42,841 bases of DNA from a virus, in IMG/VR virus record IMGVR_UViG_3300033388_004911, positions 1-42,841 of that record. One strand, 5' to 3'. The position numbers and the translations under genes were made by a program. How positions within the stretch are numbered: position 1 is the first letter of the stretch; each line of letters begins with the position of its first letter. Under the pieces are notes generated by a model. It was not told where the DNA came from, did not search any database, and was given only the letters and a program-made list of their open reading frames with translations. This document shows positions 1 through 7,074 of this stretch, piece by piece.

Positions 1-12
1 CCTCTCGTGATC
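1..12. repeat. Left copy of 12-bp terminal direct repeat; candidate cos site
   Basis: The first 12 bases (CCTCTCGTGATC) are identical to the last 12 of the window. When the ends are joined, CGCGG (42824-42828) and CCGCG (12-16) form a dyad separated by 12 bases, and a reading frame continues through the joint. Phages with lambda-type terminases make 12-nt cohesive ends near the small terminase gene, and this site would lie about 58 bp upstream of it. An assembly overlap of a circular molecule would look the same. Confidence 0.6.
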
Positions 13-123
13 CGCGTGTGACTTGGCCCAGGAGGACCCATAGCCTAAGATGAGTCCAAAGCTGTCCTTACGACACACATGATTCTCGGCCACTCGCCCG
101 CACAATTGACACTTATGTCTCAC
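1..123 (-). CDS. Small CxxC protein, N-terminal 41 codons, spans genome ends
   Basis: A frame opens with GTG at 123, overlapping the TGA of the upstream replication-like gene as GTGA, with a purine-rich GGGGGCAGGA just before it. It stays open to base 1. If the 12-base terminal repeat is merged, it continues from 42829 to a TAA at 42773-42775, giving 59 residues. The N-terminus has KCQLCG followed by a third Cys at residue 17 (ENHVC), so metal binding is possible but no complete zinc site is visible. I do not recognise the family. The junction-spanning frame and its neat fit between two genes are the main support. Confidence 0.55.
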   Translation of the reverse strand, partial: MRHKCQLCGRVAENHVCRKDSFGLILGYGSSWAKSHADHER

Positions 124-1562
124 TCCTGCCCCCGTTCGGGCTTTACCCTTCTAGTCTTCAGGGCAGGAACCATACCATCCGTGGTTATCTGCTGTAACAT
201 CTTCTTGCACCAAGCGTTCCAGACCCGGCCTCGGTTGCGTATCTCGCCGCCTTCGCCTTTGTGCCCAGCCCGCCATTGGGCTTCGATATCCCGGGCCTTT
301 TCGATACCAGCCTCGGCAAACGCGAGTAGTTGATCGTCGGTGAGCCCGATCGGCAGCTTGAGCAGCATTGCCCACTTCGATGCGAACGTTCCCCGCTCGC
401 GTCTGAAGAACTTCTGCCCGGCACGCTTGCGATTAATTGGCAGGCCGAGGGCTCGATAGATGACTGAGCCATAACTCCTGCCCGTGTGATCATCGCGGCA
501 TGCGGACCATGGGTAGGGGTAGACCTTATCGCAGTAGACTTCCTCCCACACGTGGGCGGTGGGCTTGGCTGTCCTTCCGGCAATCTCGATGATGACCGGG
601 GGCTGTTGCGTGCCTGGCTGAGCGGCATCGCTGGGGGCCGGCCCGGGCCCGATATGGCTATCCGGACGGTCGGGAGGGGGCCCGCTTGGCAGACCCTCCC
701 CCCGTCCCGTCTCGGTGGGTGACCGGCTATCCCGGCCATCGGCCGGGGCGGCATTCGTAGGCGGGCCGTGGTGGCCCTGTGCGTCCTCTGGGCGTGCTCG
801 GGCTCCCTGTGCGCCCAGGCTGGCTGTAGTGCCGGGATTTCCCGTCTCTGTCCTTGCCGTTGCCGTATGCCGTACGTTCTGCGTTTCATGTTGCTGTTGG
901 CGTTCATGTTCACGTTCATGTTCTTGTTGTAGTTCGGTCCTTTGGCGCACCGTCTGCGATTCACCGCCCGGGTAGGGTCCCTCTCTGGCCCTGGGCTGAG
1001 TATGGCTATGCTGAGCGTGCGTGCTGCGGTCCTGGTGGACGTCCTCGGCAGTGGGCGTGGTATCCAGCCCCGGCCGGCCTTTGGGCCCCTGAGAGCGTTT
1101 TCGGGCTGCCTGTTCGGCCTTGGCAGCTTCTTTCGCCTCGTATCTGGCCCGCACTGCCCGTTCTGCCAGGTCCTCGGCTTCCCACGCTTGGACGAAGTCG
1201 ACCCGTTCGATGAGGGCCAGGTCCAAGCGTGAGAGCTGTCGGATAGCCGTGGCGACCTGTGCAGTCGTCACGTTGGGCAAGTGAAGAGTCTCGGCGATTT
1301 TCGATGGGCTCGCCGGATGGCCACGTTGATCGACCAGGTAGCCGCGCATGAAGTGTCGGGTGTCCATGGCAAAGTTGCAGAGCAGCCCGTACATGCCCAG
1401 CAACGCCACGCCACCGCACTTGCAAACGCTCCGTCTTCTCTCGTCGATCTCCGCTCGGAAGATCCTGAGAGATTTTTGGGTGTTTAATTGTTCCTTTCGA
1501 TATACCAACGGTGACCTCTCACCAGTTCCATGATCGTACAGCCATTTGGCATCGGGCTCCAT
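120..1562 (-). CDS. Putative phage replication initiator with winged-helix N-terminus
   Basis: This 480-aa protein probably helps start phage DNA replication, by analogy with O-like initiators; that role is inferred. The first 130 residues contain a CxC (KCGG) and a winged-helix-like stretch in which SPSKIAETLHLPN is followed by a recognition-type helix (TTAQVATAIRQL). Residues about 150-320 are low-complexity and rich in Gln, Glu, His, Arg, Pro and Gly. The C-terminal 130 residues look folded again and end in a basic RVWNAWCKKML segment. I chose the ATG at 1562; a GTG at 1604 would add 14 residues and neither site has a strong Shine-Dalgarno sequence. It lies last in the DNA metabolism block, and its stop overlaps the next start. 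Confidence 0.6.
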   Translation of the reverse strand: MEPDAKWLYDHGTGERSPLVYRKEQLNTQKSLRIFRAEIDERRRSVCKCGGVALLGMYGLLCNFAMDTRHFMRGYLVDQRGHPASPSKIAETLHLPNVTTAQVATAIRQLSRLDLALIERVDFVQAWEAEDLAERAVRARYEAKEAAKAEQAARKRSQGPKGRPGLDTTPTAEDVHQDRSTHAQHSHTQPRAREGPYPGGESQTVRQRTELQQEHEREHERQQQHETQNVRHTATARTETGNPGTTASLGAQGARARPEDAQGHHGPPTNAAPADGRDSRSPTETGRGEGLPSGPPPDRPDSHIGPGPAPSDAAQPGTQQPPVIIEIAGRTAKPTAHVWEEVYCDKVYPYPWSACRDDHTGRSYGSVIYRALGLPINRKRAGQKFFRRERGTFASKWAMLLKLPIGLTDDQLLAFAEAGIEKARDIEAQWRAGHKGEGGEIRNRGRVWNAWCKKMLQQITTDGMVPALKTRRVKPERGQE

Positions 1563-1671
1563 ATCTGCTCGACGCGTCAATCGCCACACCCACCGCCCGG
1601 GCACTTTTGGCGCCGGCCGGGCCGGGGCCAGTTCACCCGCAGGCGGGCTCGTTATGTTCCCATCCGTGGGC

Positions 1672-1956
1672 TTAATCGACCGTCCCTCTTCCTATCGTGG
1701 CCATGAAGTCTAGTTGTGCTGCACGCAGCCTTCGTCTCCAACTCGCCGCATACCCGGGGCCGTGCCCTTGGGGGCTGTCATTAAGAGCCGCCCGCCGACG
1801 CTTGACGGTCTGTTTGTGAAACTGCCGATAACACTTGCCGCACCATTCGTTCCCATCGCTGGTCAGATGGCGAGTCACGCCCCGTCGCAGCTTCTTCCCG
1901 CACGCATTGCAACAATCGTTCTTCCAGCCATGGGCTCGCTTGTAGGTAGCGTTCAT
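1672..1956 (-). CDS. Small zinc-ribbon protein
   Basis: A basic 94-aa protein with two knuckles, CCNACG near residue 16 and CGKC near residue 39, arranged as a four-Cys zinc ribbon. Many Arg and Lys residues in the second half suggest nucleic acid binding. The ATG at 1956 overlaps the TGA of the upstream DUF5131 gene (ATGA), and GGGTGA lies a few bases before it, so translation is probably coupled. A 109-bp stretch separates it from the replication-like gene downstream. I do not recognise a specific family. Confidence 0.65.
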   Translation of the reverse strand: MNATYKRAHGWKNDCCNACGKKLRRGVTRHLTSDGNEWCGKCYRQFHKQTVKRRRAALNDSPQGHGPGYAASWRRRLRAAQLDFMATIGRGTVD

Positions 1957-2915
1957 GCTATCACCCTGGGCATCTGGTGGTATTGACACCCATTGAGGAA
2001 ATCGCCCGCTCGCTTCTTGCCGACAGGCTGATAGTAGACATTACCCGCGCCGTAATACACTATCTTCCCACGGGCCCAGTTCTCGGGATAGCTCAGGAGA
2101 CGTGCATGGTGATCCTGAGAACGGTACTTGCGGTCATCACAACGCTGCTCCCACGGCAGCCACCTGCCCCACTGCTTGAAGTAGAACGGCTTGTTGGCCT
2201 TCTGGCAGGCGTCGCGGGCGTCACGGGCCCATTGCGGGTGTAGAGGGCGTGCCCCCGGCTTGGACTCGCCGCCGCAGATCAGCCAGTCGATCATCCCGCC
2301 ATCGAGCCACGGGGAGAAGTCCACCGGCCCGAGGGCTGGCTCATATGAGACGTACCGCAGGGCTGCGGGGCATTTGGCCAGCAGATCCAGCCGTTTCTTG
2401 GCGACGTCCTGATTCTCAACGGTCACACCCACCCACACATTCGGCAGTGTGGGAAATCCCGTGGTCGCATACCACCACTTGAGGAACGATAGCATCTCCT
2501 GCGGTCGTTTTGTCAGGACGTGGAAGATATGCTGGCTGCAGGCTCTCATCGTCTCAAAGATATGGGCGATCAGGTCAAAGGAAGTGTGGTTGTGAAACAA
2601 GTCTGACCGCGGGCAGACGAAAACCCGCCGGGGCTTCTTCCAGTGAAACGGCCGGCGGGCCATCTCCATGCCCTGCCAAACCGGCCCGCGGTTGAAGTAC
2701 GGCCGGCCCTTCGCTGGCAAGATTGGCTTGCTCACTCTCCGATCGCCCGTCCATCCCGTCGCACACCGGCCAAGGTGTTTGAGCCGGGTGTCTTCGGCGA
2801 TGCGCGCGAAGCAATGGTCACAGCCGGCGGATACGGGCGTACACCCAACAAGCGGGTTCCACGCCTCGCCCCGCAACCCATCGGGGTTGTTCATATACTC
2901 GATTTGCGTTGGCAT
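1953..2915 (-). CDS. Phage Gp37/Gp68 family protein (DUF5131), Cys-cluster protein
   Basis: A 320-aa protein whose N-terminus matches the phage Gp37/Gp68 or DUF5131 family: an EAWNPLVGCTPVSAGCDHC-type segment with Cys at about residues 25, 32 and 35, followed by VFVCPRSDLFH and HIFHVLTKRP. Members are often discussed as radical-SAM-like, but the spacing here is Cx6CxxC and the activity is unknown. The ATG at 2915 has GGAG seven bases upstream; the frame is open further upstream, but that part overlaps the preceding membrane protein. It is coupled to the zinc-ribbon gene downstream by ATGA. Confidence 0.8.
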   Translation of the reverse strand: MPTQIEYMNNPDGLRGEAWNPLVGCTPVSAGCDHCFARIAEDTRLKHLGRCATGWTGDRRVSKPILPAKGRPYFNRGPVWQGMEMARRPFHWKKPRRVFVCPRSDLFHNHTSFDLIAHIFETMRACSQHIFHVLTKRPQEMLSFLKWWYATTGFPTLPNVWVGVTVENQDVAKKRLDLLAKCPAALRYVSYEPALGPVDFSPWLDGGMIDWLICGGESKPGARPLHPQWARDARDACQKANKPFYFKQWGRWLPWEQRCDDRKYRSQDHHARLLSYPENWARGKIVYYGAGNVYYQPVGKKRAGDFLNGCQYHQMPRVIA

Positions 2916-2938
2916 TCTTTGGCTCCGGTTAACTTGGT

Positions 2939-3193
2939 TTACCACCACGGCGTACCCGCCATGAGGGGCATGACAACGCCACCGACAAGCCCGATATAGG
3001 GCCACGTAAACGCCTCAATAATCAGGGACGCTTTGAAGTCGTCAATTATATCCCCGCCCGCTGATTTAGGCCCACACGCCAATATCACCAACCCGCTATG
3101 CAAGAGCATTGCGCCGCCAATCATGGCGGACACTCCCACGGCTGCTACTGACAATCCCAGAAGCCCGAAGATGACCTCAGCTATCGGTCCCAT
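2939..3193 (-). CDS. Small membrane protein
   Basis: An 84-aa protein with a long hydrophobic N-terminal region (about residues 4-40, possibly one long or two short membrane spans), a polar acidic linker (GGDIIDDF) and a second hydrophobic segment at about 60-80. Size and topology would fit a holin, but no endolysin gene is recognisable nearby, so the role is open. The ATG at 3193 has a modest GGGA upstream. It lies 23 bp before the DUF5131 gene and follows a 10-bp hairpin. Confidence 0.6.
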   Translation of the reverse strand: MGPIAEVIFGLLGLSVAAVGVSAMIGGAMLLHSGLVILACGPKSAGGDIIDDFKASLIIEAFTWPYIGLVGGVVMPLMAGTPWW

Positions 3194-3228
3194 GATATTC
3201 CCGTCTCGCCATTGGCGGTTGGTTCAGT

Positions 3229-3258
3229 GGAAGCCCCCCCCGTTGGTAGGGGGCTTCC
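3229..3258 (-). terminator. GC-rich hairpin, possible terminator
   Basis: GGAAGCCCCC (3229-3238) and GGGGGCTTCC (3249-3258) form a perfect 10-bp stem with a 10-base loop. It sits 66 bp past the stop of the FtsK-gamma-like gene and 36 bp before the next start. There is no T-tract on the minus strand, so it may instead act as an mRNA 3' stabiliser. Confidence 0.45.
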
Positions 3259-3323
3259 CGTGTGGGCCGGCCGAGCCAGGACGACAACAACTTGCCCACG
3301 GCCTTGGACACTCCCAAGGCCTA

Positions 3324-4763
3324 CTATTTCTTTGCCAGAAGTTCTTCGATACGCGTGTCCACGGCCGATCGGCGCCAGTCGCCCTTCAGGCCTTGGTACT
3401 GAGCCCGTCGGAGTCGGTAGACGTCCTCGCACGCCCGGATGTGGGTGATAGCCACGTCCTGCTTGCCAGTGACCACATAGCGATGGCACTGTGCCCGCAT
3501 GGACTCAACGTCTCCCTTGACGCCGTCTCGGCAGTCCAGGAGTTCTTCGATCCGAGCAGTGATATGAGCATTCCGCCAATCGTTCACTATATTCGGCCAG
3601 CTGTCCGGAGTGCTCAACGCCTGGCAGTGATCGAGCACTACCAAGCTCTCGCACTTGAGGATCGCATCGAGGGCGTACTTCTCGTCGCCCTCAGCGATCA
3701 ACAGGATAGCCGCCGAGTTCTCACTGATGGTCCTGGCGTCAACAACCGCGTCAAAGAGCTTCGACGCCCGGCAGAATCCGATCTTGAGCTTGCGTTGTAA
3801 AACACTGACCTTCGCAGAGTCGCCGACCTCGTCGAGAATCTCCCTGGCCCGATCGAAATATTCGTCCGGATCATCGGCAGGCAGGCTAGTGGGGGCGCCA
3901 GCGGTGGCGGCGGCCTCGGGCGCCGGCGCATCGCCCGGGGGGACGTGGTCGTACGTGAAGTCGTCGATCTTGCCCTGTGCGGCCACGCCGATACCAGGTA
4001 TATCCGTCGCCCAGAACATGCCCTTCTTTTTCTTCCAATCCTCGAGCTCGCCGAGTGTGGTGAGGCTCGGTTCGTTGGCGGCGAGCTTGGCGAGGATTTT
4101 CGGGGCGAGTTCCGGCCCGGTCAATTGATCGAGTTTCCATTCCCTCCACGAGTCGTCAGATGGGGCGACCGCCGGGGCGTCATTGGTCTTCTGGTCGTAT
4201 AGTGGCATATTAGGCGGGTTGACCAGGGCAAAGAGAGCCAGGCAGTCTTTGTCGTGCTCGCCTTTGGCGGCCTTCAGGTCGACCTTGATGGACTCCACGA
4301 CCGCCAGTGAGTTCGTACAACGCCGCCCGGCCTTCTCGATCGCCGCCAGTCGCTTGTCGCTCTTGGACTCCACGGTCGCCGGCGGTCGAACCTCCAGCAC
4401 CTTCGGCGCCCACTGGTCGTTCCATTCGCTGTTGGTCAAGGTCTCGAAAGCAAGCTCGCCGTCGTCGAAGAGCAGGTGAAGATAGTCACGCGAACCCGCC
4501 CGAGAGGCCAGCTCGACTTCCCCCTCGGGCTCGGGCAGTACGAACACCGTCCCCACGGGCGTATCGTTGGTAATCTTGCCGACCTTCAACCCCGGCTCGA
4601 AGTTATTCCCGTCGAGATCAGCCATACTCTGCCGGTCGGTGGCCTTGGCCAGAACATCCTCGTCCCTGGCTCGCTTCGATCCCTTGTGCTTCTTACTCGT
4701 CTTCTTGATTGTTTTCTTCTTGTTCGTCTTCTTCGGCGTCCCTTTGCTTCCGGTAGTGGTCAT
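3324..4763 (-). CDS. Lys-rich protein with FtsK-gamma-like winged helix
   Basis: A 479-aa protein with three visible parts. Residues 1-32 are a Lys/Thr/Ser tail like those that hold DNA non-specifically. Residues about 224-270 resemble a helix-hairpin-helix unit (TTLGELEDW, then IPGIGVAAQGKI). Residues about 300-345 (FDRAREILDEVGD, VSVLQRKLKIGFCRASKLFD) match the pattern of the FtsK gamma domain, a winged helix that reads KOPS sites in bacterial FtsK. No ATPase motor is present, so this is a DNA-binding adaptor rather than a translocase. The C-terminal 130 residues are Arg-rich and unassigned. The ATG at 4763 has AAGGA seven bases upstream. The role is inferred. Confidence 0.65.
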   Translation of the reverse strand: MTTTGSKGTPKKTNKKKTIKKTSKKHKGSKRARDEDVLAKATDRQSMADLDGNNFEPGLKVGKITNDTPVGTVFVLPEPEGEVELASRAGSRDYLHLLFDDGELAFETLTNSEWNDQWAPKVLEVRPPATVESKSDKRLAAIEKAGRRCTNSLAVVESIKVDLKAAKGEHDKDCLALFALVNPPNMPLYDQKTNDAPAVAPSDDSWREWKLDQLTGPELAPKILAKLAANEPSLTTLGELEDWKKKKGMFWATDIPGIGVAAQGKIDDFTYDHVPPGDAPAPEAAATAGAPTSLPADDPDEYFDRAREILDEVGDSAKVSVLQRKLKIGFCRASKLFDAVVDARTISENSAAILLIAEGDEKYALDAILKCESLVVLDHCQALSTPDSWPNIVNDWRNAHITARIEELLDCRDGVKGDVESMRAQCHRYVVTGKQDVAITHIRACEDVYRLRRAQYQGLKGDWRRSAVDTRIEELLAKK

Positions 4764-4765
4764 GG

Positions 4766-5938
4766 TCAGTTCCTTTTCGTGATCGTCCTATGGTTGTTCG
4801 TTGAGCACAGCCGCAAGAGACAGGAACGCATACGCTGCTTCCAGGGGGTGAACACCGTTTCCAAGTAGTCGGAGTCGTCCCGTGCGATTGTGCATTGGGT
4901 CCAGTTTCTCGGCCAGCCCATCAGCCATTCGACAAAGCGCGGGTTCAAGCGTCGGGTCGATTTCGAGGATTTTTCGCCATGCTTCGAAGCAGGCTGGCCC
5001 GGGTGGAAACACTGGGAGACGAAATTGGGCAACTGCTGGCCCCTCTTGGAGCCCAGATTCCGCCTGACCTGGCTGTCCGTCGAGTTCTGCGAGCGGTGAT
5101 CCCGGCCGGCGGGTGTCGGCCAGAGCTGAACTTCCGTCTGCAGGTCGATCCCGCCCGCCCCCGGCCGGTTCGCCTTCGAGTCGGCTGTCTCCGGCCCCCG
5201 GTTCGGCACATTCGGCATGTGCCAGAACTTCTTGGCGACTGATGCCAAGCATTGATCGGTCAACCTGCGGGCTTCGCGACCATTCTCCCGCGTGGTGCTC
5301 GCGTTCGGGGCGTCGGGACTCGCATTCGGGGTTGGCCACGTCTGCCCGGCCTCCCGCAGGTTCATCCCCCGCTCGCCGTTGCTGTAGGTACTCGTGTTGC
5401 AGTCCGCGGTGGGCCAGGATGAACAGTCGTTCCCGCTTGTGGCTTGCCCCGACTTCCGCCGCCGTAAAGAGGCCTGCCGCAACCGTGAAACCCAATCCTT
5501 CCAGGTCTTCGACGATACGTCTCGCTCCGCCAGTTGTAAGCATCCCTGGAACATTCTCAATGAACACAAGCTGTACCGATTCATACTGCTCAATGAAGCG
5601 ATACGTCGGGGGCCATAGATCTCGCGGATCATTGTCGCCAAGCTGGTTGCCGGCGACGGAGTGGGGCTGGCAGGGGATTCCGCCGATGACGGCTTGGGGT
5701 CCGCCAGGGATGCTGCCCATGAAATCGCTGACAGGTGCATCGCAGAGGGTTCGCACGTTATCCCAGATAGGAGCATCGGGTAGGCAGCCCGCCTTGATTT
5801 TGTCAATAAGCGTTTCCACGGCGTTGGCTTCGCACTCACAGTAACAAACAGGTCGGAATAGGCCGGGGCAAGCGAGTTCAAGTCCAATCTCGAGCCCGGC
5901 GCCGCCGGTGCAAAGGTTGACGGTACGTATAGCCACAC
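4766..5938 (-). CDS. Alternative-frame gene overlapping the C5-methyltransferase
   Basis: A second frame is open for 390 codons across the whole methyltransferase gene and stops at 4766, two bases before the next ATG. Its C-terminal two-thirds does not look random: it has the repeated pattern SSWPTADCNT, QTWPTPNASPD, LWPTPAGRD and a LNPRFVEWLMGWPRNWT block. From general knowledge, proteins with WPTP repeats and this C-terminal block occur in many phages, sometimes as stand-alone genes. The first 100 residues look less protein-like. An internal ATG at 5632 gives 288 residues, but without a clear Shine-Dalgarno site, so the true start is unresolved. Function is unknown. It could also be a conserved shadow of the methyltransferase. 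Confidence 0.45.
   Translation of the reverse strand: MWLYVPSTFAPAAPGSRLDLNSLAPAYSDLFVTVSAKPTPWKRLLTKSRRAAYPMLLSGITCEPSAMHLSAISWAASLADPKPSSAESPASPTPSPATSLATMIREIYGPRRIASLSSMNRYSLCSLRMFQGCLQLAERDVSSKTWKDWVSRLRQASLRRRKSGQATSGNDCSSWPTADCNTSTYSNGERGMNLREAGQTWPTPNASPDAPNASTTRENGREARRLTDQCLASVAKKFWHMPNVPNRGPETADSKANRPGAGGIDLQTEVQLWPTPAGRDHRSQNSTDSQVRRNLGSKRGQQLPNFVSQCFHPGQPASKHGEKSSKSTRRLNPRFVEWLMGWPRNWTQCTIARDDSDYLETVFTPWKQRMRSCLLRLCSTNNHRTITKRN
4788..5936 (-). CDS. DNA (cytosine-5) methyltransferase
   Basis: A 382-aa Dcm-type enzyme that would transfer a methyl group from AdoMet to C5 of cytosine in a DNA target. Visible motifs in order are motif I NLCTGGAGLEIG (7-18), motif IV with the catalytic Cys in GIPCQP (Cys89), ENV (127-129), KRER (167-170) and the C-terminal RLRLLGNGVHP (354-364). 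Residues about 180-300 form the variable target-recognition region and are rich in Ala, Gly, Glu and Arg. Translation seems to start at GTG 5936, about 10 bases after AGGA. The gene probably protects phage DNA from restriction. The same DNA is open in a second frame along its whole length (separate entry). Confidence 0.88.
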   Translation of the reverse strand: MAIRTVNLCTGGAGLEIGLELACPGLFRPVCYCECEANAVETLIDKIKAGCLPDAPIWDNVRTLCDAPVSDFMGSIPGGPQAVIGGIPCQPHSVAGNQLGDNDPRDLWPPTYRFIEQYESVQLVFIENVPGMLTTGGARRIVEDLEGLGFTVAAGLFTAAEVGASHKRERLFILAHRGLQHEYLQQRRAGDEPAGGRADVANPECESRRPEREHHAGEWSRSPQVDRSMLGISRQEVLAHAECAEPGAGDSRLEGEPAGGGRDRPADGSSALADTRRPGSPLAELDGQPGQAESGLQEGPAVAQFRLPVFPPGPACFEAWRKILEIDPTLEPALCRMADGLAEKLDPMHNRTGRLRLLGNGVHPLEAAYAFLSLAAVLNEQP

Positions 5939-5966
5939 TTCAGTATTCCTATTCTGTCCAACACAA

Positions 5967-6000
5967 GCGGCGGGGGTCCTTACCCAAAAACCCCCGCCGC
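5967..6000 (-). terminator. 11-bp GC-rich hairpin before C5-methyltransferase
   Basis: GCGGCGGGGGT (5967-5977) pairs perfectly with ACCCCCGCCGC (5990-6000). The 12-base loop holds most of the 14-mer TTTTTGGGTAAGGA (minus strand) that recurs at 9017-9030. It lies between the stop of the 153-aa gene (6015) and the methyltransferase start. No T-tract follows the stem, so it may be an attenuator or a protein-binding RNA or DNA site. Confidence 0.45.
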
Positions 6001-6014
6001 CGGGGGCTCCACGG

Positions 6015-6476
6015 TTATTCTCGGGGTTGGCTTGCCGAACCGCTCCTGGCGGGCAGACCGCCCGGTCCGCCGGGGTCGTCAGCGGCTGGCGTAGGGGCTT
6101 CGTCCTGAAGGCCGTCGGGGTCGGCGAGGACGAGCTGCGGGCGGTCGAACGTGCTGGACTCGATAGACCCGTCTTCCTTGAGTCGTTCGAGCGTCACACG
6201 ATCGCAGCCTGAAAGGTACGTATGGCGGGACGTAGCCACACCCACATAGCCATGGATAGTGTCCTTGAACGCCAGCCCTCGCCACGGGTCGACCTCGACG
6301 AAGTCCACCTGTCGAACGTCTTCACGTAGGACGGTCTGTCTAAAAGCCTGGCTGTTCGTGTCGATGTTCTCCACGAGCACCACGGGCTTGCCCTCGGGCC
6401 CGGCACATTCTTCAGTGACCGTCCCGACAAGACCCTGTCCGACTATCATTACGAGCATTCCCTTGAGACTTCGCAT
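6015..6476 (-). CDS. Conserved-type small phage protein, function unknown
   Basis: A 153-aa protein. The middle (GYVGVATSRHTYLSGCDRVTL, read as two adjoining parts around HTY, then STFDRPQLVL) resembles a widespread class of small phage proteins with a beta-rich, SH3-like look and a GxxTxRxxYLxGC core, whose role is not known. The last 30 residues are a Pro/Gly/Ala/Asp tail. The ATG at 6476 has AAAGGA six bases upstream. It lies between a membrane protein and the cytosine methyltransferase in the early-type gene block. Confidence 0.6.
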   Translation of the reverse strand: MRSLKGMLVMIVGQGLVGTVTEECAGPEGKPVVLVENIDTNSQAFRQTVLREDVRQVDFVEVDPWRGLAFKDTIHGYVGVATSRHTYLSGCDRVTLERLKEDGSIESSTFDRPQLVLADPDGLQDEAPTPAADDPGGPGGLPARSGSASQPRE

Positions 6477-6527
6477 TCTACGTCCTTTCCCAAAAGTTCC
6501 ATTCGTTCGGGCCGTTGCCCGCTGTTA

Positions 6528-7031
6528 TCACTGCCCGAGCATATCCAACACCGAGTCGCTCTCTGTGTGTTTGGTAAAATCGCCGCCCGGGCCGGTCGTC
6601 AGGAGGGCTGGCGGGACCGGGACGAGTTCATTGGCTAACATCCCATAGACGATCGCAAGCTTGGCGAGTTCGCTCGCGGTCAGCTTGCTCAGGCCCTGCT
6701 CGGCACCTCCCAGTGCAGTTGGCTCTAATCCCGCCGCCCTCGCAGCATCAAATATATTATCAGCGAACTTACTCCCCGCCCTGGCCCGCCGGAGTTGTTC
6801 GCCGGTTTCTCTCATGCGGTGGATCCTACGGTGTTCAGCTTGAAGGGATCTTTGCGCCTGTTGCCAAAGCAAGAACCGCCCGCCGAACGCAGCAAGTATG
6901 CTATATGCGAACAGGGCAGCGGGCAGGAGCCACCAGTATTCAAATCGAGCCACCAGCCCACCGGCGAGCGAGCCAATAGCCAGGAGGAACATCCCGAAGA
7001 CTCCCATTGCCAACGATCGACTATTCAACAT
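6528..7031 (-). CDS. Two-span membrane protein with cytoplasmic helical domain
   Basis: A 167-aa protein with two hydrophobic spans at about residues 9-28 and 33-53, followed by an Arg/Gln-rich helical region (QQAQRSLQAEHRR) and an acidic-polar tail ending DSVLDMLGQ. I start it at ATG 7031 because AAAGGG lies six bases before it; the frame is open up to 7199, but that part overlaps the ASCH gene and has no ribosome site. It might be a holin-type or superinfection protein, but nothing in the sequence decides this. Confidence 0.6.
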   Translation of the reverse strand: MLNSRSLAMGVFGMFLLAIGSLAGGLVARFEYWWLLPAALFAYSILAAFGGRFLLWQQAQRSLQAEHRRIHRMRETGEQLRRARAGSKFADNIFDAARAAGLEPTALGGAEQGLSKLTASELAKLAIVYGMLANELVPVPPALLTTGPGGDFTKHTESDSVLDMLGQ

Positions 7032-7074
7032 GACGGCCCTTTCGGTAAAAGCCAACATAGGTCGTATCTGAACA

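Noticed and set aside
854-1213. Plus-strand frames over the low-complexity part of the replication-like gene
   Set aside because: They are opposite-strand shadows of a Gln/Glu/His/Arg-rich stretch, with no ribosome site and no protein-like pattern.
1605-1671. GC-rich run with CCCGC/GCGGG before the replication-like gene as a terminator or origin
   Set aside because: The stem is only 5 bp, with no T-tract and no repeated iteron-like words, so I could not support either.
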